Of a DNA stretch of 64,000 nucleotides, positions 1 to 7,850 are shown one piece after another. The stretch's first letter is position 1. Every line of letters begins with the position of its first letter. This DNA comes from Pseudovibrio ascidiaceicola (lineage in GTDB: Bacteria > Pseudomonadota > Alphaproteobacteria > Rhizobiales > Stappiaceae): assembly GCF_900114245.1 (NCBI RefSeq), contig NZ_FOSK01000002.1, positions 186,001 through 250,000 on the forward strand, read 5' to 3'. The translations under genes were made by a program, and so were the position numbers. Below the pieces are notes generated by a model that searched no databases, had not been told where the DNA came from, and saw only the letters and a list, made by a program, of their open reading frames with translations.

Positions 1-120
1 TTGTTCTTCAATAACTCCTGCCCCAATGAACAAGACAGATCCCGATGAGGCAACCATCGACACCAGCGCAATCACGACAACCCAAAATGTCAATTTCCCT
101 TTTAATTTCAAAGACGCCAT
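1..120 (-). CDS. N-terminus of a membrane protein, possibly a chemoreceptor (partial)
   Basis: Forty codons read leftwards from an ATG at 120 and run off the window edge without a stop. An AGGAG ribosome site lies 6 bases upstream of the ATG. The peptide begins with a short lysine-rich stretch (MASLKLKGKL) followed by one strongly hydrophobic segment of about 25 residues, the usual start of a membrane-anchored sensor such as a methyl-accepting chemotaxis protein or histidine kinase. The family cannot be settled from 40 residues; only the start, the orientation and the membrane anchor are visible. Confidence 0.6.
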   Translation of the reverse strand, partial: MASLKLKGKLTFWVVVIALVSMVASSGSVLFIGAGVIEEQ

Positions 121-477
121 TGAAAACTCCTACAGAACATCGCCGATTATTTTTGGGAAAGTTGCAGCCATAGAATGTATACCCACACGCATGCAACCAG
201 CACATTACGTTGGGAAATCGATCAAATAGACAAACAAAAAGTTTATTTCAGAGAACATTTTAAATAGATCGACAAAATCTCATCTGAAACTCAGTATAAA
301 GTGGCGCTGAGTACGCCTATACAGCAATTTTCCACATTACCTTTGCGTCACAGAGGATTACTTCCCCTAGATCAGATCGAAGACTAAACATCGCCGCCCA
401 TTCTCCCTCAAACAGAATGCCGGACTTCGCGAGATCAAGCATTGCATGTCTCAGTGCAGCGCTGTAAACGCTGTGCC
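121..477. other. Intergenic region between divergent genes
   Basis: This 357-base spacer lies between the leftward membrane protein and the rightward RNA methyltransferase. It is AT-rich and presumably holds both promoters. I saw no RNA gene, repeat or clear operator in it. The overlapping open frames here have no ribosome site and no recognisable product. Confidence 0.5.
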
Positions 478-1743
478 ATGTCTAAGAAGCCTGAAGCCAC
501 TGTAGAAACCCTCCGTATTGCACGCCTTGCCCATAAAGGTGATGGTGTTGCTGAGACCGATGCCGGACAGATCTTTGTTCCCTATACACTTGAAGGCGAG
601 CTTGTCAGCGCCCAGGTGCAAGGAACACGTGCGGAACTTAACGAGATCATTGAGCCGAGCCCGCATCGCATCGCGTCCGTGTGCAAGCATTTCAGCACAT
701 GTGGCGGCTGCTCTTTGCAGCATATGGATGAGCCTTCCTACAAGGACTTCAAGCGGCAACAAGTGATTGACGCGCTTGCCTCCCGTGGCATTGAAACGCC
801 AGTGGAAGATGTGGTGGTTTGCGGCAAGGGCAGTCGCCGCCGTGCTGTGTTTGCAGCTGTAAAAGCAGGCCATAAAGTGCTGTTTGGCTATCACACAGCT
901 AAATCCAACCGACTTGTAGACATTGAAGAATGCCCTGTGATTGCGCCTGAGCTCATGAAAGCTGTGCCCGGACTTCGCAAGCTTGCTGGCGAAATTTTGC
1001 CGCGTAAGGGCGAACTGAAGTTCACCGTGACGACAACACAGAGCGGCCTTGATGTTGCTATTGGTGGGTTGGGTAAAAACAAAGACAAACATTACCTTGA
1101 ACTGTCACAGGGTGCTGTTGAGAATGACTTTGCACGCCTGACTGTTGATGGTGAGACAATTATTGAGATCCGTCCTCCTTTACTGGACATGAGCGGCGTC
1201 GCTGTTCCAATCCCTTCCGGTGGGTTTATTCAGGCAGCCTTGAGCGCCGAAAAAACCATGGGCGATCTTCTTTCAGAGGGTTTGAGCGGCTGCAAGCGTG
1301 TAGCTGATCTGTTCTGCGGTGCAGGCACGCTGACCTTCAATATCGGACAGTTTGCCAATGTGCATGCGGTGGAAGGCGAAGCAACGTCACTGAAAGCACT
1401 TGATCTTGGATTGCGCCGTGCCAAGGGCCTTAAGAAAGTCACCACTGAACGCCGTGATCTGTTCCGCCGACCAATTGTTGCTAAAGAGCTTGATAACTTT
1501 GGCAAAGGTTTTGATGGTGTGGTGTTTGATCCGCCGCGTGCTGGTGCTCTTGCCCAAGCACAGGAACTTGCAAAATCTCCAGTCAAGAAGATCGTTGCTG
1601 TTTCCTGCAGCCCTGCCAGTTTTGCTCGTGACATTCGAGAGTTGCTGGACGGTGGCTATCAGATCAAACGCGTTGTGCCGATTGACCAGTTTCTCTATTC
1701 CCCTCATGTTGAAGTGGTTGCTCTGCTGGAACGCGGCGCATAA
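478..1743 (+). CDS. Class I SAM-dependent RNA methyltransferase (TrmA/RumA family)
   Basis: Predicted RNA m5U methyltransferase, 421 residues from the ATG at 478; an upstream in-frame ATG at 442 would add 12 poorly conserved residues. The N-terminus looks like a TRAM domain. It is followed by an iron-sulfur motif (CKHFSTCGGCSLQH, with a fourth Cys in ECPVI) and then by a Rossmann methyltransferase domain with LFCGAGTLTFNIG and DPPRAG motifs. The catalytic cysteine is probably in AVSCSPASFARD, with the general base Glu in HVEVVALLER. This is the layout of RlmD/RlmC enzymes that methylate a uridine in 23S rRNA. The target base cannot be read from sequence, so no gene symbol is given. Confidence 0.88.
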   Translation: MSKKPEATVETLRIARLAHKGDGVAETDAGQIFVPYTLEGELVSAQVQGTRAELNEIIEPSPHRIASVCKHFSTCGGCSLQHMDEPSYKDFKRQQVIDALASRGIETPVEDVVVCGKGSRRRAVFAAVKAGHKVLFGYHTAKSNRLVDIEECPVIAPELMKAVPGLRKLAGEILPRKGELKFTVTTTQSGLDVAIGGLGKNKDKHYLELSQGAVENDFARLTVDGETIIEIRPPLLDMSGVAVPIPSGGFIQAALSAEKTMGDLLSEGLSGCKRVADLFCGAGTLTFNIGQFANVHAVEGEATSLKALDLGLRRAKGLKKVTTERRDLFRRPIVAKELDNFGKGFDGVVFDPPRAGALAQAQELAKSPVKKIVAVSCSPASFARDIRELLDGGYQIKRVVPIDQFLYSPHVEVVALLERGA

Positions 1744-1883
1744 GCGGTGATTATGCAGGCGGCAAGTTGCGAGTAATTTGCCGCCTTCCCTAAACTTTCG
1801 ATATTTGCCCTAAGTTTGAAAGCCCGTGTTACGGAAGCTTCACGCCCCTTGTGTATACTTAACTAAGTTTGTGACGCGCACAG

Positions 1884-2219
1884 GTGGTCGAGCCATTGAT
1901 CAAGGGCCTTTCAGTTTTTGCCGCTATCATTTGCATCGTACTGGGCCTGCTCACGGTCTGGACCCCTATTCCAACGGGCGTACCGCTGTTGGCGCTGGGG
2001 ACAGTCCTGCTGATTGCCACAAGCCGCAGGTTTGCAAAATTCGTACGGCGGCACAGGAAAAACTTCACCTGGCTCAATCAGGCTCTGCATTGGATTGAAG
2101 TGCGATCCAGTGGTCGTTTCAAGAAGATCATCCGCCGGACCCGCCCACGTTATTTCAAGCGGCAAAGAGGCAAAGGGCAGCCTTCCCCTAAAGATAACGG
2201 CACTAAGTCTGCCGCGTAA
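1884..2219 (+). CDS. Small conserved membrane protein
   Basis: A 111-residue protein starting at GTG 1884. Residues 1-50 form two closely spaced hydrophobic segments separated by a short turn (TPIPTGVPLLALG), and the C-terminal half is very rich in Arg and Lys (RRFAKFVRRHRK, KKIIRRTRPRYFKR), so it is probably cytoplasmic and may touch lipid head groups or nucleic acid. The two-helix pattern recalls the PGPGW-type putative transmembrane proteins. The ribosome site is weak. No function can be assigned. Confidence 0.65.
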   Translation: MVEPLIKGLSVFAAIICIVLGLLTVWTPIPTGVPLLALGTVLLIATSRRFAKFVRRHRKNFTWLNQALHWIEVRSSGRFKKIIRRTRPRYFKRQRGKGQPSPKDNGTKSAA

Positions 2220-2272
2220 TTTCCCAAGACAACCAAATCAGGTAGGTTCTTTTCCAATTACAGGAGAAGTAT

Positions 2273-2563
2273 ATGCCAGCTTACGTCATTGTTGATACAA
2301 AAATTGAAGATCCCATCGCCTATGAGGATTACAAGGCCCAGGCTCGCCCGATTGCTGAGAGCTTCGGCGGCATCTACAGGGCACGTGGCGGTGATATGGA
2401 TGTGGTTGAGAGTGATTTATGGACACCACACCGTCTCGTCATCGTGGAGTTTCCAAACATGGAAAAAGCGCAGGCGTTTTTGAACTGTCCGGAGTATGCC
2501 CCTGTTGCCAAAATCCGTCATGGTGCTGCTAAGTGTAGCCTGACGATTATTGATGGGGTGTAA
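2273..2563 (+). CDS. DUF1330 domain protein
   Basis: A 96-residue protein with a strong ribosome site (CAGGAGAA) just before the ATG. It begins MPAYVIVDTKIEDPIAYEDY and contains a VIVEFPNMEKAQAFLNCPEY segment, the typical pattern of the DUF1330 family, a dimeric ferredoxin-like fold of about 95 residues. Length matches the family. The biochemical role of these proteins is not established. It lies 50 bases after the small membrane protein and may be co-transcribed with it. Confidence 0.85.
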   Translation: MPAYVIVDTKIEDPIAYEDYKAQARPIAESFGGIYRARGGDMDVVESDLWTPHRLVIVEFPNMEKAQAFLNCPEYAPVAKIRHGAAKCSLTIIDGV

Positions 2564-2584
2564 GTTCTGGGAGCCTGAGGAGCG

Positions 2585-3322
2585 TTAGGTGCTCAGGCCA
2601 CCGCTGACGATAATGAAAGGTGCAGCATCATTCAGGTTGAGTGCTGACCAGTCTCCATAGGAAGCTGTTGCGCGCAGGCCAACGGCTTCCAACAGGTCGC
2701 GGATATGATCGCGATGCACGAAGCGGCGCATGTTGTTTCTAGAGTAATGCTGACCGTCGCTGTCATAGTGGGTTTGCATGGACACGAGACCGTTTTTGTC
2801 TGGCCCGGCTGTATCCTGCCACAGCGACACTCTTTGCCCTTCAACCGAGCGGACCAAAAGAGGTTTGCCTTTCTGGCCCCACTTCTCCCATGGGCGTGCT
2901 TTCGGGTTTTCCATACCGAAGGCGAATTTGCCATTTGGTTTCAGATGAGCAGCGATGGTTTGGAGAACGAGGATCTGATCCGTGTTGGTTGCAAAGGCCT
3001 GGAAAGCATTACCAGTAATGATAATGCGGTCGAATTTCTGATTGAGGTGCACCGTTCGGGCATCTGCTTCCAACCACGTTACCGTCTCAGACCGTTTTAC
3101 GGCTTGTGCGATTTTCTTCGGATTTCGGTCGACGCCAACAGTGTCTACGCCTTGTCTGGAAAGCGCGTTGGACAGTGCACCTGTGCCGCAGGCAATTTGC
3201 AAAACGCTTCCACCTGGCGTGCAAGCAAAGTTGAAAAGATAATCATCATCTGCCCCCCAATCTTTATCCAGACTGGTAAAGCTGCATGTGTTTCCCTTTG
3301 TCTCCGTGCGGTTCAGCTGCAT
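2585..3322 (-). CDS. Class I SAM-dependent methyltransferase
   Basis: The start at 3322 is preferred because GGAAGG lies 8 bases upstream; the open frame extends upstream to 3412 without a better site. The product is 245 residues. A SAM-binding motif (VLQIACGTGALSNALS) is followed by VGVDRNP and by FDRIIITGNAFQAF, as in Methyltransf_25-type enzymes. The later half (FGMENPKARPWEKWG, then a beta-rich region with WQDTAG) resembles small-molecule methyltransferases. The substrate is unknown. It converges on the DUF1330 gene with a 21-base gap. Confidence 0.82.
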   Translation of the reverse strand: MQLNRTETKGNTCSFTSLDKDWGADDDYLFNFACTPGGSVLQIACGTGALSNALSRQGVDTVGVDRNPKKIAQAVKRSETVTWLEADARTVHLNQKFDRIIITGNAFQAFATNTDQILVLQTIAAHLKPNGKFAFGMENPKARPWEKWGQKGKPLLVRSVEGQRVSLWQDTAGPDKNGLVSMQTHYDSDGQHYSRNNMRRFVHRDHIRDLLEAVGLRATASYGDWSALNLNDAAPFIIVSGGLST

Positions 3323-3480
3323 GATAATTGCCTTCCGGGTCCTGTCCTTCCTAATAAAAGTTAGGTTAAGAGTGTTAACGTCTTGTAACAGGATAAGCGG
3401 ATTTGCGGCCAAACAAAGAATTCTGAGGTATTTAATCTGCTCAATGATTGTTTATAGATCAGTGTTGCAGAGAAACATCA

Positions 3481-4062
3481 TTACCCACGCCAGAACTGCC
3501 TAGTTCTTTGCAACAGGATCTCAGGATCACACGCAAGGAGATGTAAATCCACTTCAAGTACTGGTGCGTTCGACTTGGCTTTTTTCAAGCGCCAATTCTT
3601 TCGCATGGCCAAACGCGGTAAAGACTGAGGCTCTCGCTTTACGAGGCAGTCCTCTATGGGGCCCTTGAGTTTGATATGCAGCTGGTTGAACTCCATGGTG
3701 CGGACAGCTGTTTTGTAGAGGGAAAGATCTGCAATTGCTGACCAACGCAGAACACCAAGTCTCTCCAGATATAGCCCGGTTTCATTGGCTGCAATTTGAG
3801 GGCGTTTGTCGATGAAGGGGTAATGCCACTGAACACTGAGGAAAACAGGCAGGGATGCCAATGCAGGGATCAGTGAACCGCTCACAATGCCTGTACCAAG
3901 AAGAGCTGCCCCAAGCAGCAGGCTGCCGTAAACGACCGGCTCGCCTGTCCCTTTGCGATAGCCCAGTGTGAATGGTTCAGCCGAGCTTTGCTCTTCCTGC
4001 CATGGATCAAGATCAAACTGAGACATGCCCCCGCCACTTTCCATATTGCGCCGGGGGCTCAT
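3481..4062 (-). CDS. Conserved hypothetical membrane protein
   Basis: A 193-residue protein reading on from the riboflavin gene upstream, 3 bases after its stop, so probably in the same transcript. Two hydrophobic segments near residues 45-80 (VVYGSLLLGAALLGTGIVSG and LIPALASLPVFLSV) are followed by a soluble C-terminal part with many basic residues. The start is uncertain: ATGs at 4062, 4044 and 4026 are all possible, and the last has a purine-rich GGCGGGGG before it. No family was recognised. Confidence 0.6.
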   Translation of the reverse strand: MSPRRNMESGGGMSQFDLDPWQEEQSSAEPFTLGYRKGTGEPVVYGSLLLGAALLGTGIVSGSLIPALASLPVFLSVQWHYPFIDKRPQIAANETGLYLERLGVLRWSAIADLSLYKTAVRTMEFNQLHIKLKGPIEDCLVKREPQSLPRLAMRKNWRLKKAKSNAPVLEVDLHLLACDPEILLQRTRQFWRG

Positions 4063-4065
4063 TCG

Positions 4066-5385
4066 TTAGTCCGCCGGTGTTTCCGTTGCTTCAACTTTCA
4101 AGCCAAAGCCTTCAAGGCCAACATAGTGGCGCTCACGCGATGCAATAACCCGGATGGAGTTGGCTCCCAGATCTTTCAGGATCTGCGCACCGAGACCAAC
4201 TTCGCGCCAGTCTTCAGACCGGCCCTGAGCGGAATCGTGCTGCTCATGCTCAGCAGCTTCCAGGTTATCACGATGACGGTTGGACTTGCTTGCAACGCCT
4301 ACCGCACCTTCACGCAGGTAAACAATAATGCCTCGGCCTCGTTCCGCAAAGTCTTCCATGATTGCTTCCAGAGGTTTGGTTTGCCCAAACACATCATCCA
4401 GAACGTTTTCCAGATGAAGTCTGACCGGAATATCCTGACCATCGCGCACGTCGCCGTAAACCAGCGCCAAGTGGCCAACATTGTCGAACGGAGTAGAATA
4501 CACGATGGCGCGCGCTTTGCCTGCTGTGGTCTCTACGTCGAATTCATCGATACGGCTTACGAGGTTTTCATGACGCTGACGCCATGCAATGAGATCCGCG
4601 ACTGAAACCATTTTTAGGTTATGCTCACGGGCGAAAGCTTCAACCTGCTCACCGCGCTTTACAGTACCATCGTCATTCACCAGCTCGCTGATGACGCCGA
4701 CTTCTGGCAGGCCAGTCAGCTTACATAGGTCGACTGCTGCTTCTGTATGGCCAGAGCGCATGAGGACGCCGCCCTCTTTTGCCACCAAGGGGAAGATGTG
4801 ACCCGGACGAACGAAGTCAGCTGCGCCAGCATTTGGGTTAGCAAGGCCGCGAACAGTTGCACAGCGCTGCTCAGCGGAGATGCCTGTTGTCAGGCCCGGC
4901 GCATAGTCCACGGAGACGGTGAACGCAGTTGCCAGTGGAGCGTCGTTGTTGGCGACCATCGGCTCAAGGTGCAGGCGCTTTGCTTCTTTGAGCGTCATCG
5001 GAGCACAGACGATCCCAGAGGTGTGGCGAATGATGAATGCCATTTGCTCAGGGGTGATCATGTTGGCTGCTACGATGAGATCGCCTTCGTTTTCTCGATC
5101 ATCATCATCAGTTACAACAACCATCTCGCCGTTTTCGAAGGCGCGCAGGGCTTCGGCTACTCTTGTTTGAGACACGACGTACTCCTTGTTTTCTTTTAGT
5201 CCGAGAAAATCGTTGGGGGTCACCTGATGGCCCGTCGCTTCAGCGATTTTCTGGGCCATTTCTCGAGAAATCCATGCGCTTGGGTCGTTGCACAGAGCCG
5301 TTACAGATGCAGGAGACAAACCAGCGCGGCGTGCAAAGGCACTCCTGCTTTCACCAGCGTCTTCCAACCATTCAGTCAAGCGCAT
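4066..5385 (-). CDS. ribB: RibB/RibBX-type riboflavin synthesis protein with an N-terminal HTH
   Basis: A 439-residue, three-part protein. Residues 1-60 look like an XRE-type helix-turn-helix (SAFARRAGLSPASVTALC). About residues 70-275 are a 3,4-dihydroxy-2-butanone 4-phosphate synthase domain with the metal and substrate motifs DDDDRENEGDLIVAA and RHTSGIVCAPM, plus RSGHTEAAVDLCKLTGL; this domain converts ribulose 5-phosphate to the four-carbon riboflavin precursor. The last about 165 residues align in position with GTP cyclohydrolase II, but the three zinc-binding cysteines are absent: the segment reads VRLHLENVLDDVFGQT. That matches the RibBX variants known in Alphaproteobacteria, in which the RibA half is inactive. 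The added HTH is unusual. No FMN riboswitch was seen upstream. Confidence 0.88.
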   Translation of the reverse strand: MRLTEWLEDAGESRSAFARRAGLSPASVTALCNDPSAWISREMAQKIAEATGHQVTPNDFLGLKENKEYVVSQTRVAEALRAFENGEMVVVTDDDDRENEGDLIVAANMITPEQMAFIIRHTSGIVCAPMTLKEAKRLHLEPMVANNDAPLATAFTVSVDYAPGLTTGISAEQRCATVRGLANPNAGAADFVRPGHIFPLVAKEGGVLMRSGHTEAAVDLCKLTGLPEVGVISELVNDDGTVKRGEQVEAFAREHNLKMVSVADLIAWRQRHENLVSRIDEFDVETTAGKARAIVYSTPFDNVGHLALVYGDVRDGQDIPVRLHLENVLDDVFGQTKPLEAIMEDFAERGRGIIVYLREGAVGVASKSNRHRDNLEAAEHEQHDSAQGRSEDWREVGLGAQILKDLGANSIRVIASRERHYVGLEGFGLKVEATETPAD

Positions 5386-6182
5386 AATCCTAGCCCCTTG
5401 GCTATGTAATTTTCAGTGATACTGAAATCGCGCTTTTGCCGCTGGAAATCAAGAGGCAAACTGAAAAAAGCTTACCGCTTTCTACCTAGGTCGTATCTGT
5501 TCCTGATCTTGAGGTGAATAAACGGTTTGCGGCTTTGCGCGAACGCGCTCGGTTATAACTAACTGCCCTGCCTCGGCCCCGTATTTTAGGAGAGCAAGCA
5601 CTGAAATCACCGCATGGCATCCCATGCAGTGTTGGACCAGAGTTCCCGAAGGTCGGGATGAGCAAGGCGGCAGGCAATACCTGCGCTATTTATTAGTAAT
5701 GAGTCTTCGGCATTGGCTACACGCCTTGCCCGGGCTTTCTTTGGATGAACAACGTCGCCTCTTTTGCCTATAAGGCACGATAGTCAGTTTCCTGAAAAGA
5801 CAGTGGCTTACCCAGTCAGGTTTCCCTAGCCAGACAGTTCCTCCGTCTTTGATAGACACTTTCGCAAAAGCAGGTTTTACTGCCGGTGCTCGTGTATCTA
5901 TCACCGCGTGATACCCTATAGTCCTGGGCCCTTCCCCTCAAACCATGCGGTCACGTTTGAAGTTCGGTTCACCGGACCTCTGAAAGGTGCGTTACGTCTT
6001 CCAGAAGCCCCGCCCAACCTACGACAAACTGACGGTCGCTCCGCCAGCAGCCCGTTACGTAGGCATGCGCTTAGTATGGGCATGGTTTTGAACCAGGGGG
6101 ATAAGTTTTTTGGAATGCATCCAGAGCTTGAAGGCAGGCCAATATAAAGAAACGCCTCATCCAACAGAAGCGTGCTCCAGTT
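5386..6182. other. Long gene-poor intergenic block
   Basis: About 800 bases without a convincing gene. Open frames occur on both strands but none has a good ribosome site or a known domain. On the minus strand, about 5595-5780 can be read without a stop as a peptide ending HPDLRELWSNTAWDAMR, and a neighbouring frame (5686-5904) stays open further upstream, as in a decayed, frameshifted gene or a mobile-element remnant. Several short hairpins are present (for example TTCCCGAAGGTCGGGA near 5640). No tRNA, tmRNA, RNase P or riboswitch pattern could be fitted. Confidence 0.45.
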
Positions 6183-6316
6183 GGATGAAAATAAAGTATC
6201 ACTTTGAGGACTGGTGCGTTTTGGACACTTCCTCCGGCAAACATGACCTTGCTCGTGTTAGTCAGTGCAATTACCAGCAAAGCCCTTTTTTTGGGGGTGA
6301 TACTTTATTTTCATCC
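6183..6316. repeat. 134-bp MITE-like inverted-repeat element
   Basis: The perfect 20-base sequence GGATGAAAATAAAGTATCAC at 6183-6202 recurs as its exact reverse complement at 6297-6316. The 94 bases between hold no gene. Two 20-base perfect arms at the ends of a short noncoding unit is the structure of a miniature inverted-repeat transposable element or an internally deleted IS. No clear target-site duplication is visible, and I do not recognise the IS family. It lies just beyond the aroC terminator. Confidence 0.6.
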
Positions 6317-6340
6317 TAAAGCTTCCCTTCCAAACAACAA

Positions 6341-6371
6341 AAAAGGCGCCGGTTTTGCCAGCGCCTTTTCA
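6341..6371 (-). terminator. Terminator of aroC
   Basis: AAAAGGCGC at 6341-6349 pairs with GCGCCTTTT at 6361-6369 around an 11-base loop. Read leftwards it ends in a run of U, and it sits 32 bases after the aroC stop codon. Confidence 0.85.
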
Positions 6372-6402
6372 ATAAGAATGAAATTAGAGGTTGAGCGGCC
6401 TT

Positions 6403-7494
6403 TTATCGTTCGCCGCACTGGCCTCTGTCACGCAGGACATGGTCAGCCAGAACACAGGCCATCATGGCTTCTCCAACCGGAACTGCGCGGATGCCAACGC
6501 AAGGGTCGTGACGACCTTTGGTCATCACGTCGACCTCTTCCCCGCTGCGGGTGATGGATTTGCGTGGTGTCAGGATGGAAGAGGTTGGCTTTACAGCAAA
6601 GCGAACCACGACCGGCGCACCGGAAGAGATACCGCCCAGCACGCCACCTGCCTGATTGGACAGGAAGTCAGGCTTGCCATCTTCGCCCATACGCATTTCG
6701 TCGGCGTTCTCTTCACCAGTCAAACATGCAGCTTCAAAACCGTTGCCGATCTCAACACCCTTCACAGCGTTGATGGACATCATGGCTGATGCGAGGTCCT
6801 GATCCAGCTTGCCGTAAAGCGGGGCACCGAGACCCACTGGCACATGTTCTGCGACGACTTCAATCACGGCCCCAATTGAAGAACCGTCCTTGCGGATCCC
6901 ATCGAGGTATTCTTCGAAGAACTTGGCAGCTTCCGCATCCGGGCAGAAGAATGGATTGTTGCCCACTTCGTTCCAATCCCAGTTGTCGCGATTGATCTTA
7001 TGCGGGCCCATCTGGACCAGTGCGCCGCGGATCAGGATGTTTGGAATGACTTTGCGCGCCAAACCACCAGCAGCTACGCGGGATGCTGTTTCGCGTGCTG
7101 ATGAACGTCCACCGCCACGATAGTCGCGGATACCGTATTTGGCATCGTAGGCGTAATCTGCGTGGCCCGGACGGTAGCGTTCTTTAATTTCGGAGTAATC
7201 CTTGGAGCGCTGATCAGTGTTCTCGATCATCAGGGAGATGGGCGTACCGGTCGTACGTTGTACGCCGTCTTCATCCACCATCACACCAGAGAGAATTTTG
7301 ACCTGATCCGGTTCACGGCGCTGGGTGGTAAACTTGTTTTGCCCCGGCTTGCGCTGGTCCAGATACACCTGAATCTCTTCTGCTGTGATTGGAAGCAGAG
7401 GCGGACAACCATCGACGACGCAGCCAAGCGCTGGTCCGTGGCTTTCGCCCCATGTTGTTACGCGAAACAGATGACCAAAGGTGTTGTGGGACAT
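6403..7494 (-). CDS. aroC: Chorismate synthase
   Basis: Chorismate synthase catalyses the last shared step of aromatic synthesis: 5-enolpyruvylshikimate 3-phosphate to chorismate, using reduced FMN. The protein is 363 residues, a normal length. Family signatures are visible: [17 protein letters not shown] near residue 16, the [18 protein letters not shown] block near residue 128 and [20 protein letters not shown] near the C-terminus. It stands alone, with its own terminator downstream and an intergenic repeat-like element upstream. Confidence 0.97.
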   Translation of the reverse strand: MSHNTFGHLFRVTTWGESHGPALGCVVDGCPPLLPITAEEIQVYLDQRKPGQNKFTTQRREPDQVKILSGVMVDEDGVQRTTGTPISLMIENTDQRSKDYSEIKERYRPGHADYAYDAKYGIRDYRGGGRSSARETASRVAAGGLARKVIPNILIRGALVQMGPHKINRDNWDWNEVGNNPFFCPDAEAAKFFEEYLDGIRKDGSSIGAVIEVVAEHVPVGLGAPLYGKLDQDLASAMMSINAVKGVEIGNGFEAACLTGEENADEMRMGEDGKPDFLSNQAGGVLGGISSGAPVVVRFAVKPTSSILTPRKSITRSGEEVDVMTKGRHDPCVGIRAVPVGEAMMACVLADHVLRDRGQCGER

Positions 7495-7510
7495 GTTCTA
7501 GCAGTTCACT

Positions 7511-7577
7511 TTTAGAGCATGAGCACGCCCTGTTCGGCTGACTCTCTTCAATCAACCAGAACGCGCTCTGAGAATTA
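7511..7577. repeat. Intergenic palindromic element (TTAGAGCA type)
   Basis: This stretch upstream of aroC begins TTTTAGAGCATGAGCACGCC and ends ACGCGCTCTGAGAA. It resembles the TTAGAGCA-starting intergenic elements near 15343, 16665 and 58780 in this window, which look like the small mosaic repeats common in Rhizobiales genomes. It may belong to the aroC promoter region. Confidence 0.35.
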
Positions 7578-7763
7578 CAGTGGTTTTAGGTGGGTTCCGA
7601 CGGCAGGTCAATTGAGAGCCTTGCAGCACTTGCGTAATTTTCCCGAATGAACGAACTGGATTTTGGCCTATTTCCAGATCTACGACTAAAAATGAAGGAT
7701 CGCAGGGGGTGCAAAGCGCATTCAGGCACCGGCAAGTTTAGCGCACGAGCAATATTTCATACA
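7578..7763. other. Intergenic region upstream of aroC
   Basis: With the flanking elements, about 350 bases separate aroC from the FabMG-like gene. The stretch should contain the aroC promoter. I see no gene, operator or RNA structure in it. Confidence 0.35.
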
Positions 7764-7806
7764 AAAAGCCCGAGTAGCGTGGTGGTCACGTACCCGGGCT
7801 TTTCTT
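7764..7806 (-). terminator. Terminator of the FabMG-like gene
   Basis: AAAAGCCCG at 7764-7772 pairs with CGGGCTTTT at 7795-7803, with a second inner stem around GTGGTGGTCAC. It has a U-run when read leftwards, 45 bases past the stop at 7851. Confidence 0.8.
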
Positions 7807-7850
7807 ATTCATTCAAACTTTTCAGTCAGGATGTCAGCCTTGGATAAAGC

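Noticed and set aside
451-1092. Long minus-strand open frame inside the RNA methyltransferase gene
   Set aside because: The plus strand encodes a complete protein with clear motifs here; the antisense frame has no ribosome site or domain.
5386-5700. Possible FMN riboswitch upstream of the ribB gene
   Set aside because: The conserved RFN blocks could not be found on the minus strand in this interval.
5686-5904. Minus-strand frame in the gene-poor block
   Set aside because: No ribosome site, no family, and the frame breaks; kept only as a possible remnant.
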